A stretch of 64,000 nucleotides of DNA from Neocallimastix lanati (nom. inval.) (GCA_016946835.1 JACVTC010000263.1:1-64000), one strand, 5' to 3'. Positions 45,290 through 58,809 are shown, counted from the stretch's first letter. A program made the numbers and translations. The notes: generated from the letters alone by a model not told the origin.

Positions 45290-46423
45290 TCCTTTGACTA
45301 TTTCTATTCCAGAAGTAGAGTATGATTATTTGATGGTAGAGAAAAAAACTTACTATATATCCTTTATTCATGATGATTATGAAATTAAAATACCAGCACC
45401 AATCGATGGAGTATTTCGTTGTAGATGGGATTGAAAAAGTAATTATTTCACAAGAGATATTTTGTACTCCTATTTTTGTTTATAAGGAGGATCGTATTGA
45501 GTATAAGGAATGTAATGAAAAAGGAAAATTTCAATCTCTGGAGATGTTTACCGATTATAAATATATTGTATATTCAAAAAAAGATTATGTTAAAGCAATC
45601 TACAATAAGTAAAAGAAAAAGTGAAAAGGTTAAATTAGATTACCATAATTTATGGAATGAAAATTATGTGGATTTAAACAATGAATACACTAATATTGAT
45701 ATACATTATAGATTTTCAAATAAAAGTCGAGAAAAAAAAATTAAGCAATATGAAAAGATATACCTTATTAGATATTAGAGTTTATTATTCATTATTTTTC
45801 CAAGAGTTACGTATAAAAGGAATTAAGTCGCATGAAAGACAAAGTATATCATTGGTGAATATTCTTCATCATTTGAATCCTTCGCTTTCCTTGGATGAAA
45901 TTAAAAATATAATCCTATCGGTGGTGATTGGTGAAAATTTTACCTAAAGATATTAATATTATTATTCCGGATGCCTTTCCTGAAGAAACATTACATTCTA
46001 TTATAGTTCGTCGTTCCGAAAGTCGTAATAAAATATTATCCATGGTTGATAGAATGATCGATAGCCACTTTAATCCAGACTACTTACATTGTAATGAGTC
46101 ATCATCAAACGATTCGTCATATGATGATAAAAGTACTAAATTCTATACTTATTTGGTAATTGCAAAATCATTATTTCATAATGAAGGAAATATTCAATAT
46201 TATAATAGTCGTATTGATACCTTTTCTTATTTCTTATATCGTAGCATAAAATATTTTACTTTGAAAAATAAAAATATTACCACTGGATAAGTTCATTAAA
46301 AATTTAAATATAAAATTGTACGGGAATGTAAAATCTGGAAAAGTTCGTTCCTATTTCCGAGAATATGAAGCTATTTCTGTGCAAACGTTAAGTAAGCGTT
46401 CTTACTATAATCTGCTTTCTTGA
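45290..46423 (+). pseudogene. Unrecognised decayed gene
   Basis: Plus-strand frames at 45290-45440, 45370-45612, 45600-45780, 45760-45947, 45928-46290 and to TGA at 46421-46423 read as one protein of about 370 residues with several frameshifts. Segments include KKTYYISFIHDDYEIKIPAP, SISLVNILHHLNPSLSLDEI and DAFPEETLHSIIVRRSESRN, and the end is YFREYEAISVQTLSKRSYYN. There is no signal peptide, zinc finger or nuclease motif that I recognise. It may be a separate gene from the secreted protein upstream, since that one ends in a membrane anchor 110 bases before. Confidence 0.5.
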
Positions 46424-46585
46424 TTTGATGACTGATTTACTTTACTAATTTCTAAATTTTTCAAAACAGAATTAAGGTCATTAATATTTATTTTTTCAAA
46501 ATTGTATTCTTCGGAGTCACTGCTTTCATTATCACTGTCATTACTATAGTCATTATCATTATGAATATCATTATTATAATGTAAA
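46424..46585 (-). other. Short acidic Ser/Asp-rich coding-like stretch
   Basis: The minus strand here is open and reads an acidic peptide (DNDYSNDSDNESSDSEEYNF) followed by a short helical segment ending near 46412. It has no ATG and lies between the unknown gene and the 3' end of element E. It may be the end of another decayed gene. Confidence 0.3.
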
Positions 46586-46859
46586 ATATTTTATTTAATT
46601 ATAAAAAATATAAATAATAGAAGATTAAGTATTACAATAATACAAAATACATAATTTATCTTTTTATATCTAATGTTAATATATTTATTTAATGTGATTG
46701 GATAAGTTAAATTCAAATAATCATTTAGTAAATAATTTATCTTATAATATTCCTCCTCAAATATAACTTTCAGTAACTGTTATATTTGAATAATATACTT
46801 TGTGATAGAATAAAAATGATTAATTTTGTATATTGGATATCTTAGTTAATATTGAATTT

Positions 46860-48400
46860 CTAAATTTTTCCATTGCTGTGTTGTTTAAGTATTTTGTAAA
46901 TCCGTAAGCAAAGTTAAATTCTTGACTTATTATATTTTAATTTAATTTTATTATTTTTTATTAATTCTCTAATATAATGCACTCTAATATCCATATGTTT
47001 TATTTTTGGATTGATAGATTGATTTTTAGCGTTGTATATTACATCTTTTTTATCTATGTTTATTTCAATGTATTTAATACTATGCTTCAATTCCTTCAAC
47101 ATATTTAAATACCATATACAATGTTTACTACATTCAATAAGACTGTAGTATTCTGATTCATCTGTGGATGTTGAAACGCAATGTTGTAACTTGGAACACC
47201 AGCTTGTTGGTGTACCACCAATTGTTATAAATAAATACGGTAGTTGATCTTCTAGTTATTAAATCCTAAGCGTAATCTGCGTCAACGAATGCCATAATAT
47301 ATTGGTCTCTCGTGAAATTTAATCCATATTCTAATGTATCTTTCAAATATCTGAATATTTTTACTACATTATTCCAGTCTTCTAGATTTGGTTCTTTAGA
47401 TTTTCTTGCAGCTTTGGATACGGCATATATTATATCCGGCCTGGTATATATACTAAGATATAATAAGTTCCCTATGGCATTTCTATATTTTTTTCATTAA
47501 ATTTTATTTTTCTTAGTTCCTTGTTCTCTACTGGAGTCATATTTCTATTTGGTGAAACATTGGACATATTGAATTTTTCTAATATTTCTTTCAAATATCT
47601 AGATTGATTTAAAAAGTAACCATGTTTATAGTTTATAAATTTTATTCCAATTATAAAATCTACTTTACCAATATATTTAATTTTAAAATTGTTTTTTTAT
47701 TAGTTTCTTTTTGTCTTCTATTGAACTTTTTGTTCCAGCTAACATTATATCATCTACGTACATTGCCAATATACTTATTATTTTATTTTCTTTATTTCTT
47801 TTAATATATGAACATGGTTCGCTTGATAATCTTTAATATCCGATTTTTGTTAAATGGTTATTTAATTCTTCATTCCATTCTGCACCACTTTGTTTAAGTC
47901 CATAAATTGCTTTTATTAGTTTCCAATATCTTTTGTTATAATCTTCATGTCCCTTTGGTGGTTTCATATATAAATCTTTTCTTAGATTGGCATTTAGATA
48001 AGCTGCATTAATGTCTATTTGCTCGATTTTGAAATCATTTTGTACCGCTATATCAGTGAATACTGATTGAATCTTGTTTGAGAGTGGGTGAGAATGTATG
48101 TATCTTTATAATCGATACCAAACTGTTGGGTAAATCCCTTGACTACCAGCCTGGATTTTCTTTTTGTAATTTGGCCTTGTGCATTTTTCTTGTATTTAAA
48201 GATCCATCTTGAAGATATTATATTTGCATTTTCTGGTATTGAGTTAATAGTTTTATAAACATTTAAGTTTTTCATATTTTCCAATTCATCTTTTACTGAT
48301 TTTAACCATTCTTCTTTGTCTTTTAAGTTATTTATATCATCGAAGCTTGTTGGTTCACGTAACGTATTATCTATACTTTGTTTTTTATGTATTTTGTTTA
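46860..48400 (-). pseudogene. RT and RNase H of copia element E
   Basis: RT begins with MKNLNVYKTINSIPENANII and SRWIFKYKKNAQGQITKRKS (48284-48140). It continues through frameshifts with INAAYLNANLRKDLYMKPPK and IYGLKQSGAEWNEELNN (about 48015-47865), the catalytic AMYVDDIMLAGT at about 47770-47735, and GNLLYLSIYTRPDIIYAVSK (about 47480-47410). RNase H shows a DADYA remnant near 47270 and STAESEYYS-like sequence near 47160. The last part, 47102-46914, is open and reads NAKNQSINPKIKHMDIRVHY. Replicative role: copying element RNA into DNA inside virus-like particles. Several stops make this copy inactive. Confidence 0.85.
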
Positions 48401-48429
48401 TATGGTTTTGACTTTCATTAATTTTTCTT

Positions 48430-49642
48430 TTTCTAAAATTATTTTTTATTTCATTGTTTTAATAATGTATTGTTTGAAATATTATTTATGTCAAGCTGAT
48501 TGTTTTCATTTATACCATTTGGAAGGTTATTGGTACTATTCTTAATAATATTATTATTGTTGTTGATATTGTTGTTGTTATTGGTGCTGCTATTATTATT
48601 ACTATTATTGCTATTATTGTTATTATTATTATTATTATTTTTATTATTATTGTTAATAGTGGTGTCAGTGTTGTTTGTGTAATTGTTTCTGTTTTTATCT
48701 TTATTAATGTTTATATTTTCATTTCCTATATTGTTATTAATTATTTCATTTTTGTTGTTAATTTTATGGTATATTGATCTTTTATTTCTATTGTTGATAT
48801 TTGGTATTTTTATTGGATATATATTGTTGTAATTGTAGCTGATGTTATCATTAGTGTTACTGTTGTAAGTATTATCATTATAATAGTTGTTTTCATAATT
48901 ACTCCTTCTGATTTTATAATTGGATGTAAAATTTGTAATATCATTATAGCAATGAGATAGTGATGAATTGCCAGAAGTAAATTCGAAAAACTCTACATTT
49001 CTTGAAATTATAATTTTGTTGTTTGAAATGTCCAATATTTTGTATGCTGTTGGGTTGTCATTATATCCAAGAAAGATGTCAAGGGAAGCATTATTTTCAA
49101 GTTTAGAACGAAGAGTTTTTGGAATGTAATAGAAGACCTTACAACCAAAAACTCTTATATTAGAGTAGTTAACTTTGTTTTTTGTTAATATTTCTTATGA
49201 TATTTTATTATTTGTTCCTTTATGTGGAATTCTATTGTAGATGTAGTTTTGAGGTAGAAACAGCGTCTTGCCAAAATTGGTGACTTAACTTTGCATCTTT
49301 CATCATTGTTTTAGCAGAGTTGATGATTACGCCGTTAAATCTTTCTACTCTACCATTTTGTTGCGGATGGTAGGGAACAGTAAATTGATGCTGAATTCCA
49401 TAGCTATTACAGAAGTTATTAAAATTTTTATTGTTGAATTCTGTACCGTTGTCAGAACGGATGTATTTTATTCTATTGTTAAAAATATTTTTTATTTGGA
49501 TGAACCAGTTATAAAATGAAGAAAATGTTTCTGATTTGTTCTTAATAAATAATGTCCAGACATATCTGGAATGATCATCTAGAATGGAAATTATGTATTT
49601 ATTACCGTAGAATGAATCTGGTAATGGACCAATTAAATCCAT
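48430..49642 (-). pseudogene. Integrase and linker of copia element E
   Basis: The integrase core is open from 49642 to 49232. It shows MDLIGPLPDSFYGNKYIISI with the first catalytic Asp, IRSDNGTEFNN with the second, and PYHPQQNGRVERFNG with the Glu. After a stop at 49232 the protein continues in shifted frames (VFGCKVFYYIPKTLRSKLEN near 49170-49100, then FLGYNDNPTAYKILDISNN). The open stretch 49035-48451 is a polyasparagine-rich linker of about 190 residues. The catalytic triad is intact. Confidence 0.85.
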
Positions 49643-50440
49643 GTGTAATAGTTCAAAGATTCTTGATGTTCTACTGAAGGATTTTTTGAACGGTTTATTT
49701 TTGAGTTTAAAATTAATACAGAGTGGACATTTTGAATTTCTATTTATTTTTAATAATTTTTGTTTAATATTGTCAATGTTAAAGTGTCCGAGTCTTCTGT
49801 GCCATAAATTGAGTTTGTCTATAGATTTTTAATATTTATAATTGATTTCGTTTACAAACTTAGATTGATTTGGGTTTAAAAGATTGAATGGATGTGTTGA
49901 AATCCATAATTTAAATGTATTTATATTATCTAAAATTATATTCTGAATTCTGTTAGAGTGTTGATCATATATAATAACATAAGATTTATTATTAAAGTTT
50001 TTGAATATAATTTTATAACCTTGTTGTGTAAGCATTCCTATTGATAATAAATTTTTATTAATTTTTGGTGAATAATATACGTTATTGATAGTAAATTTAC
50101 AGTTGTCGATATATCCAATAAAATCACCAATAAACTGGGTTGATATTAATTGGTTATTGGCTAGATAAACATTTTCATTTCATTTTTTAATATTTTGCAA
50201 TTTATTTAATTGATTAGTAATATTGATGGATGCACCAGAATCAAGTATCCAGCATATCATTTCCTTTTGATCATTACGTTTGTAAAGATCTGTTGAGATT
50301 GAATTGAAATTTAAGTTTTCATTTAAGTTAAAATCTTGTATAAAAGTATCAGCAAAATCAGTATTATAACTATTTCTTTTTAGTAGATTAGCATATTTTT
50401 TTAGTTTCGATTATTTCCATTAACTTTAACCTTACCTGCT
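49643..50440 (-). pseudogene. Protease and GAG-pre-integrase of element E
   Basis: Protease active site ICWILDSGASINITNQL at about 50265-50215, followed by VYLANNQLISTQFIGDFIGY and NVYYSPKINKNLLSIGMLTQ. The frame 50035-49829 ends in TAA, and after it the same frame reads LNLWHRRLGHFNIDN and CPLCINFKLK, the zinc-binding domain before integrase. Upstream of the protease the sequence is gag-like and contains KQAGKVKVNGNNRN near 50460-50410. Confidence 0.8.
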
Positions 50441-50512
50441 TGCTTGCTTCAGTTCCATTTAAATGTGCCTTTTTTTTTCCAAAAATTTCCATGTGCCATG
50501 TCACGAAGTCTT

Positions 50513-50544
<32 letters not shown>

Positions 50545-50700
50545 CACAATATTTCTAATTAGAATCTTTTTTGTTTTTTTTTGTATTTAAGGAATCCATC
50601 TAAGGAAGATAGAATATTTTGCCTGCTCTTCTGCTTCTGATATTCGTATGAATGAATTTATACTGAATGACTTTGTATAAATAATTCATTCAATTCATTT

Positions 50701-52254
50701 TCTACCTTTTTTTTTTTTTTTTTTTTTTCAAAAATTCTTTATTGACTGCTTCTTAACCACTGATCTTGATCTTGATCTTGATCTTTTTTGTCCTCTAATT
50801 TCATAAATATATCTCTTTGTAATATAAATGTTTCTTGTAATTCATCCTTTTTTTTTTTTTTTTTTTGTTGACGTTTGCCTCTGTTATTATTTAAAATTTT
50901 TTTTCAAATTTTACTTTTTTCTTCCTTGAGTTCGAATCGATTTTTTTTAATAATTATTATTATTGTTAAATTTACTATTATTAATATTATGAGTAACATT
51001 TTTTTTATTGATATAAATATTATTATTATTGTTATTTATTATTATTATTATAAATAAAACTTTTATTATTATTATTATTATCAATGTAATCTTTTTATTA
51101 TTATTGCTATTATTATTATTATTATTATTATATTTTTGAATAATATTTGATAAATAATTCTATGTGTGTTCTTCTCCTATTTTGTAATATGGTAAAAAAA
51201 AAAATTTGAAAATGAATTGCTATTGGAGTTTTAAGATCGATAAATATACCAATGGAACGTTTTTCAAAAGAAATTAAAGTTTAACAGAAACGAGAAAAAA
51301 AAAAAAAATTTTTTTTTTGTTATTTGCCATATCAAAAGATTTTGTAGCTTAAAAGGAATGTTAAATGTAACCTAAGAAGATGATGATGACCGGGAGGTGC
51401 ACACAGTTATCAAATTTTATTTTCTTTAAAAAAAAATTTTTTTTTTTTTTTGAAAAACATAAAAATAAAATACTTTTTAATTAATATTGAATGGGAATAC
51501 TTTGGAGTTGTATGATTTTTTTTTAGAAATAGTTAGGTTTTTTTTTCTAATGTTTGTGTACTAAGAATAATCATTAGGTGATAGGCCTCTTAATTTTTTA
51601 ATTTAATTTTTCTTTTATGGTATAAAAAAAAATGATTTCAGGAAATGATTTTCATTGAAACTATTCGCAAAAACATCTTTTTCCTAATTTTTGATTTTGA
51701 TTTGATTTGTTAACGTAAAAAAAGTAGTAAGTAGTCGTTATATGAATCTTAGTTTTTTTTTTTTTCCAGGCAAAAGCTCTGTTTAGGATTAGAATATTCC
51801 AGCTTTTACTTTTTTTTTTTAATCGAATCCCACTATTATCTTCCTCTTTTCCTTTCCTTTCTATATTTTCAAGATTATTAATGGTAAATAATATATTTTT
51901 ATTTTTTTTTTTTTGGAGAGCATTGCTATGAAAAATGTTGATGTTTCGTCCATGATTTATTGAAAAAAATTTCATTTTTTTTTTTCCTATTAAATCTTTA
52001 TTTTTTTTTTTTTGAATTTCTTTCCTTTAAATTCTTATTATTTTTTTATTATTTTGTTTGTTCTTGAACCTTTTTTTTTGTAAAAAAGATTTTCGAAAAA
52101 ATAATCCATATTTGAATAGTAAGTTTTTTTTTATGATTTTTGAATTTTTTTTTTGTTATTTCCCCAGGGCGATTAGTTGGTTATTAATCCAATTAAACTA
52201 AAAAAAAAACATTCATTTTTTGAAATGTTGGGTTAGATGTGCCTTGATCATAGA

Positions 52255-52292
<38 letters not shown>

Positions 52293-52640
52293 TCCATCAA
52301 ATTTATACAGGAATTGTTGTTATCTATGTTGTTGTCTTTAATGTCAACGTTTTTCTTAACTTAACAATATGACTTTTCTTTTTTTTTTTTTTTTGCTGAC
52401 ATATAATGTCTCAAAGTTATTTTTATACATTATAAACAAAGTATTACTTTGTTTCTTTTTTTTGGAATTTGAGAGTTGCAGTTATTTATAGGAAAATAAC
52501 TCTTCGCTTTCAGTTTTTTTGGATTTTTTGGAGTTGAAGTATTTTATTCCTTTCTTCTTCTTACCCTAGATGAAGTTAAAAAAAGGTTTTAAATATTATT
52601 TTTAAAATTATTATAAAAAAAGAAAATAATTTTTTTTTAT
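50701..52640. other. Unassigned AT-rich sequence
   Basis: Many poly(T) runs (for example 50708-50728, 50850-50867), a (GATCTT)4 at about 50762-50786, ATT repeats at 50950-51130 and poly(A) at 52256-52286. Composition is not purely simple repeat, but no frame on either strand gives a recognisable protein; a 104-codon minus frame at 51661-51975 is Lys/Asn-rich and unsupported. Confidence 0.5.
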
Positions 52641-53512
52641 TTATATGATTTTAGGATGGAATAATTTATTAGCTAGAGTATTTATTTATAAAGAAATTAA
52701 AATAATTAATAATAATTATTTTTGTGATTATTTTATTTATCTAATTTTAAAATATTTTTTAACTATGACAGATATTATAAAAATTTTTTTTTCCTCAAAT
52801 ACGAATATCCGTTTAAACATTTATTTTAAAACTAAAGAATATCCATTGATTTACAGAAATGATATTTTTAAATCGTAAAAATGATAATCTCATGGTTAAT
52901 CTTCAATATTTAAATAGAGAAATACCAAACTGAAAGGGTAACAACTTATGCAACAGCGAACATAAAAAATTAAAAGATTTAACTGAAGAAGATAAAGAAA
53001 AAATAAATTAAAAAATGAGCTTCAAGGTAACGATGAAAATAATATGGATGAAGAAGAATTTTTCTATAAGTAAAGGAGAAGAAGAAAAAAAAAACTGAAG
53101 ATGAAAAAAGGTAATGAAAGAAATAGAAAAAAATGATTTAAAAAAAAAAACGAATCATTTTATTGGAAAAACTTTTAAACTTTGATTTATTTGTAAATAA
53201 TATAAAAGTTCATATAAAAAAAAGAAAAACCAGCTATTTTATTTTAGGATTTGGTTATAATAAAAAAGAAAAAATGATAATTTTTACTTTTGTGTCTATT
53301 AACAAATGCAGATGAATTGATAAAAAAAAATAGAAATTTCAAGTACAAAAATGATGAAGATTTGTTAAAGATGATCCCTTTAGGATACCTCAAAACTTAT
53401 AACAACCATCCTTGCCAAAAAAAGTTCTGAATATAAATATAATTAAATGACTAATAGAATTATAATAAATTTCTTAATATTATAATATCTTTGATAATGG
53501 AAGATAACGAAG

Positions 53513-53552
<40 letters not shown>

Positions 53553-53560
53553 AAAATATT
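52641..53560 (+). pseudogene. Unrecognised coding relic
   Basis: Plus strand is open at 52645-52878 (77 codons) and then, through stops, reads coherent charged protein such as NDNLMVNLQYLNREIPN, CNSEHKKLKDLTEEDKEKIN and GNDENNMDEEEFFYK (about 52880-53075). A-rich and heavily broken afterwards, ending in poly(A) at 53512-53550. I do not recognise the family. Confidence 0.35.
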
Positions 53561-55289
53561 ATTGGTATTTTAATCTTTAGAGATGAAGAAAAAAAAATAA
53601 GAGATATGGGGTATAAGGAAATAATAATTATACATTTTACTGATCTAAAAAAAAAAAAAATTTGAAACTTTGAAAGAAGAAAAAAAAAAAAAAGAAAAAA
53701 GATCTATAATTACTTTTTTTTTTTTAAATTGATTCAAATTACTAATATTTTTAAAATTAAAAAAATAATATCTTTATTTGTTCAAAACAAGAATGATTTA
53801 ATATCTTTTGGAAAGAAATAAAAACTTATTGTCATTAAGTGTGAAGTCGAAAAATAAAAAAAACTGGAAGAATATATTACATGAATTTGAATATAGAGAG
53901 GAAAAAAATCAAGGAAAAAGGTAAAAAAAAAAAAAAAAAAAAGGATATTAAAATTGAAGGTTCATTAAATCATTCAACAAAATGATATAAAAAAAAATCG
54001 GATAATTCAAAAAATTAAATAAATAAATAATTAAATAAATATTTCGGTTTAATCTAAAGAAGAAAATAAAACTTTATTACTGATTTTTTTTTTTTTTTTA
54101 TAATGATCAAAAATCGTAAATGTTAGTAAATTAGCAATTAAATTTTGATAAAGACAAAATTAAAAGAAATTTGTGATTCGTTGGAATAGCAGCTACATTG
54201 AAAGTGTCACATGTCAAAATTAGTATGTGAAAACTTGTTAATAAAGATTATAATCATCCAATAATATTCTTTGTATTTTTCCATAAACAACTCATGTAAT
54301 CACTAAAATAAAATTATAACTTAATAAAATATTAATAAAAATAACTTTAATAGAAAGTAATAAAATAATAGAGTTAAAAATATGAAGAAAAAATAAAATT
54401 GAAATACAGTATTAATACTTAATACTAATGATTATTTATTTATTTATTTTTTTATTTATTATTATTCCAAAAAAAAAAATATAAATTAATATTGTTATTG
54501 TTGTTATAATTGAATAAATTTTTTTTTTTCATATAAATATAAAAAATTAATGTAAAAAATAAATAAAGAATAGTTATGTTTAATAAAAAAAAATAAAAAT
54601 AAAAATAAATTGGGTTTAACGATATATTTTAAACCATTAATTTATTTAATATGTATTATTTCATTCAAATAGGGAAAGGTCTATTTTTTTTTTAAAAATG
54701 TATTTTTAAATAATAATATAAAGGTTTAATGTAATTTCAATGAATGATATAAATAAAAAATAAAAACTATAGTTTTATGTTCTATATAAAAATGGATATA
54801 TATCAATAATAATAATAATAGAAAAAAAAATTATATATATACATATATATATATAAATTAGAAAGTTAAAAAAGAAATAAAAAATGTTGAAATTTTTTTT
54901 TTTTAATGATAACAAACTAAAGTTAACCAATAGTAATATATCTAGAAATACTAAAAAAATGTATTATCAAAGAAAAAAAAAAGAAATAGATTATTCTTTT
55001 AATGTTTCAAATAAAAAAAAAAGTTTTATCGTTTGTTCCTTCTTCCATAAATTTTATTTTCTTTCAATTGAACATAAAAGAGGAGGAGGATGAAATCCTT
55101 TTTTCATTTTTTAAAAAATAATTAATAAAAAAAAAAATAAAAAACATAAAAAAAATAAATAAAAGTAATTTTTTTTTTTGCAGATGTTTCATATTTTTTT
55201 TTATCTATAAATTGTTTTTGTCTATGAATTGATGGTTTTAAGGGTTAAATCAATAGCTCTATTAAGATGAATTCCTTTTTATAAGTGCT
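53561..55289. other. AT-rich spacer
   Basis: No gene supported. Poly(A) at 53651-53660 and 53922-53942, poly(T) at 54085-54099, a TATATATACATATATATATA block at 54831-54854, and short A-rich open frames without protein character. Confidence 0.5.
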
Positions 55290-57080
55290 GTCAATCAACA
55301 AAATAGATCGATGGTTGTCAACGACCCAGATGATATCCGTCCAAATTATATAATTGACAAATACACTAGTAATAATTCTAAAAATTGATAAAGAAATAAA
55401 CGACAGTTCCAGTGCTGATAATAATAGGAATATTGACATTAATAGTAGAAGAAGTAATATGAATTAAATCATATCTCCAATATCGAATCAATACATATTA
55501 ACAATTATAATATCATTTATAATAATAATAAACTCAACATAAAATCATACAGAAATAATACACATGAAAAGAACCCATATTATAACGATAACGAATTAAG
55601 AGAACCAAAAGATTTTGATGATATCTCTTACCACCTTGATAAAGAAGAATGGATAAATGCAATAAATGAAGAATTTTACATTATGAAGAAATTAAATGTG
55701 TTTAAGGAAGTTCAATTCTTACCAAATGATGTCAATATTGTATCCTGCAAATGGGTATTTAAGTATAAAAGGGATTCAAAAACGTCAAAAATAGAAATAA
55801 AAAGAAAAGCACGACTAGTTCCAAGAGGTTATACCTAAAGATACGGTATCAATTATACTTTTACCTTTTCACCAACATTAAAAATTAGATTCATTCTTTA
55901 TAATTATTGCAATCTCAATCCAGAGAGAATATAAAATAGTAGAAATTGATATCAATGCAGCATACTTAAATGCTGAAATTAAATAAAGATTTCTACATTG
56001 AAGCACCAAAGGGAAATCCTATGTATAATAAAGGATACTTAAAATTGAACAAAGCTCATTGTGAGTTTAAACAAGCAGGTAAGGGAGTGGAACGAAACCT
56101 TAAATAATACATTGATAAAAATGGATTTTCGAAGACTGGTAAGTGAACCTTGTATTTATATTAAAGAAAATAATACAAAAGAAATCTATTGCATTATATA
56201 TATGTGGACGACATATTACTTGCAGGTAAGGCAAAAAAAAAATTATATATGTAAAGGAAGAAATTAAAATGTATTTCAATATAAAAGATAAAGGAGATGT
56301 CAATTTCATAATAGGAATAAAATTTGAGAAATGTCATAATGGGTATATTCTTCATCAAAAATAGTACATTTAAGATTTATTAGTCAAATTCAAACAATCT
56401 AATTCTCTGCCTATCAAAAATTTAAAATCTAATGGAAATTCTGAATTACTAAAAGGAACATGTGACGAAACATTATACAGAAGTGAAATAAATAATTTTA
56501 TTTACCTTGGAGTTTGCACCGGACCGGATATATTGTTTGCTGTCAACAAAGCAGCAAGAAGAAAACAAGAATCCTTAACATTAGAGGATTGAACTAATGT
56601 TGAAAGAATTCTTAAGTATCTGAAATATAACAATGGATTATGGTATTAAGTTCACGAAGGACAGACAATTAAAAATATTTGAAGATGTTGACTACGCAGT
56701 GGATGTAGAGTCAAGAAAATACATATCTCTGGGTTTTTTGATGATGATTAGTACCTCACCCACCAGCTGGTATTCGAAACTTTAAAAATATGTAGCTACT
56801 TCGACAGCTGAATCCGAGTACTGCAGTGTAAATGATTGCCAATCATAATTTATGGTATTTTAATATTTTAAATTAATTAAACATAAAAAATTAATTATGT
56901 TATCATTAATATCGACAATAAGGCAGCAATTTAAAAATTGTCAAAATCAATCCATAAAAACTAAGATCTGAATTTAATAAAACTAAGCGATTAAGAGTCT
57001 CAGTTGATTCCTATTATTTATAATTAAAAAGTACCTTAATTTAATCCGCTTCACCGTTACGAAATCATATAAGACTTATT
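55290..57080 (+). pseudogene. Ty1/copia RT-RNase H relic, copy 2
   Basis: Second copy of the relic at 1669-3175, slightly better preserved. Readable parts: DDIRPNYIIDKYTSNNS (about 55330-55380), REPKDFDDISYHLDKEEWIN (about 55602-55660), KLNVFKEVQFLPNDVNIVSC and KWVFKYKRDSKTSKIEIKRK (about 55690-55810), EWNETLNNTLIKMDFRRL (56085-56140). The YVDD box is shifted by one base (about 56195-56220). The RNase H region absent from copy 1 is present here, with YVATSTAESEYCS-like sequence at about 56785-56830. Ends in the same ACGAAATCATA motif. Confidence 0.85.
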
Positions 57081-57363
57081 TTTTTTTTGAAAAATATTTG
57101 GTTCAAGCAATAACTTATTGAAACCATTAAATTTATGATGATTAGGAAAATAAAATAAGTTATATCATTGTCCGTTTAACTGTTTAAAAGTCATAAAAAG
57201 CTCTTTTTTTTTTTTTTTATTTTTTTTTTAGAAGTTAATATCCTTGTCCAAAAATTTTTGACACCGAGTGGAATCATAAAAATATAATCACTTATCTAGA
57301 GAGGAATTTCTAGAGATGCAGCTTTAAAGTTGAGTTGCATAACAGTTCCATTTAAATATCGAT

Positions 57364-57470
57364 GTGTTTTTTTTATTTTTTTATTAAAATTAAAAGTATT
57401 CATGTATTTTATATAAGAATAAATAAATAAAGATTAAAGTTCGTAATAATTGCGGCTATAAAAAAAAAAA
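57364..57470 (+). mobile_element. Poly(A)-tailed retroposed insert with TSD
   Basis: Relative to copy 1 of the duplication, a 107-base insert interrupts the sequence and is flanked by a direct repeat TTTAAATATCGAT (57351-57363 and 57471-57483) that is single in copy 1 (about 26727-26739). The insert ends in a run of A (57460-57470) right before the second repeat. A 13-base target duplication plus a 3' poly(A) is the signature of LINE-type target-primed retroposition. The insert body has no coding frame; a less AT-rich TAATAATTGCGGCTATA lies just before the tail. Confidence 0.8.
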
Positions 57471-57519
57471 TTTAAATATCGATACCATTGACAATAGGTA
57501 TCGAAATTTAATAAATATA

Positions 57520-57960
57520 ACTTCTTGGACTAAATATTTCTTATGAGAAAGAATTCATTATGATTGCCAGCTTAAGGAGACATTCAACCGAAGAGACTTT
57601 CTACTATTGAAGCCGAATACCATAAATATTATTGAATGTCTTAAAGAAAGTTCTCTAGATAAAAAGTGATTTATTAGAGTTATTTCAAAATTAAATATTA
57701 AATTAATTATATTTATGTTTAATTCATTAAGTAGAACAATCATAGAAAACAAGCAAATTAAATTCAAATTTCAAAAACTCATAAATATAAAAATTCAATT
57801 TTATCAAGGATTACCATCAAAAAAAAAAAAAAAATAAAAATAAAAGAATCATACTCGGATATATCAAAACTTAATAAAATACATGTTTGCCGACGATGTT
57901 CCAACTAAATATATTAATGGAGACAAAATGACCAAATTAACAAACTTAATTTTTTATCAG
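57520..57960 (+). pseudogene. Ty1/copia RNase H C-terminal relic, copy 2
   Basis: Same relic as 26790-27220, with the end FADDVPTKYINGDKMTKLTN-like readable near 57885-57945. Differs from copy 1 by a few substitutions and a shorter poly(A). Confidence 0.7.
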
Positions 57961-57968
57961 AACAACAA

Positions 57969-58001
<33 letters not shown>

Positions 58002-58764
58002 AAAATTTAAATTTAAATTTGAAAGGGAATTTTTTAAAAAAAATAAAAAAAATTTTTTTGACATATATCATTTTATAATATAAATTATAAAGTTTAATTA
58101 CTTTATTAGTTTTCATTTTATTAAATTTAATTATTTTTTAAATTCTTTAATTTTAATCTTCTTTATATTTGAAACTAGCTATAATTCATATATATAAATT
58201 TATTATTTTTCATAAATGTTGTAAATGGTAATTACCTTTAATGAATTCCATATTAATAAAATAAAGTTCAATTAATAATTATTAATTCTACATTTTCTTT
58301 TACTTACTTTATGTTTTATTTTTTTTTTAAAATTGCATACAAAAGGTCCACAAAAGTGCCAATCTTTATTATTTGAAAATTTTCATTACATTTATTAAAA
58401 TATAAATTAAAAATTATTTTTTATTGAAATTTAAAATTTAGAAATAAAAAAAAAAAATAAATAAATAAATAAAATATAAAAAAAAAAAGAAAATTTAAAC
58501 AATTTTATCATTATTTCTATATAATATTATTTAATAATCAAAATATTGAATTTTATTATTAATACCTAATATTAAAATTTATTAGTATTTATAATATTAT
58601 TTAGTAATCAAGTTAATTAATCAAAGTTAATAAAAGTGTAAACACTTTTAACAAGGATAATAATAAATATTTTAAAAATATTTAAACATTATTTTAAAAA
58701 AATATATATATATATTTTAATATTCTTAATTTTTTTTTTTTTATATTTGTTTTCTACATTATAA

Positions 58765-58809
<45 letters not shown>

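Larger units (their letters stand above)
46586..50700 (-). mobile_element. Ty1/copia element E, nearly complete pol
   Basis: Minus-strand copia element. From the right: gag C-terminal remnant (about 50640-50430), protease, GAG-pre-integrase, integrase, Asn-rich linker, RT, RNase H, purine tract GAGGAGGA (46758-46751) and a candidate 3' LTR to about 46586. No 5' LTR or primer-binding site is visible to the right, where poly(T) and unassigned sequence follow. All catalytic motifs of pol remain readable, with stops and frameshifts between them. It belongs to a different copia lineage from element B (DSGAS protease, YHPQQNGRVE integrase). Confidence 0.85.

Noticed and set aside
51661-51975. 104-codon minus-strand frame as a gene
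   Set aside because: Composition is that of random AT-rich sequence with Lys/Asn codons; no motif, no paralogue and no supporting context.
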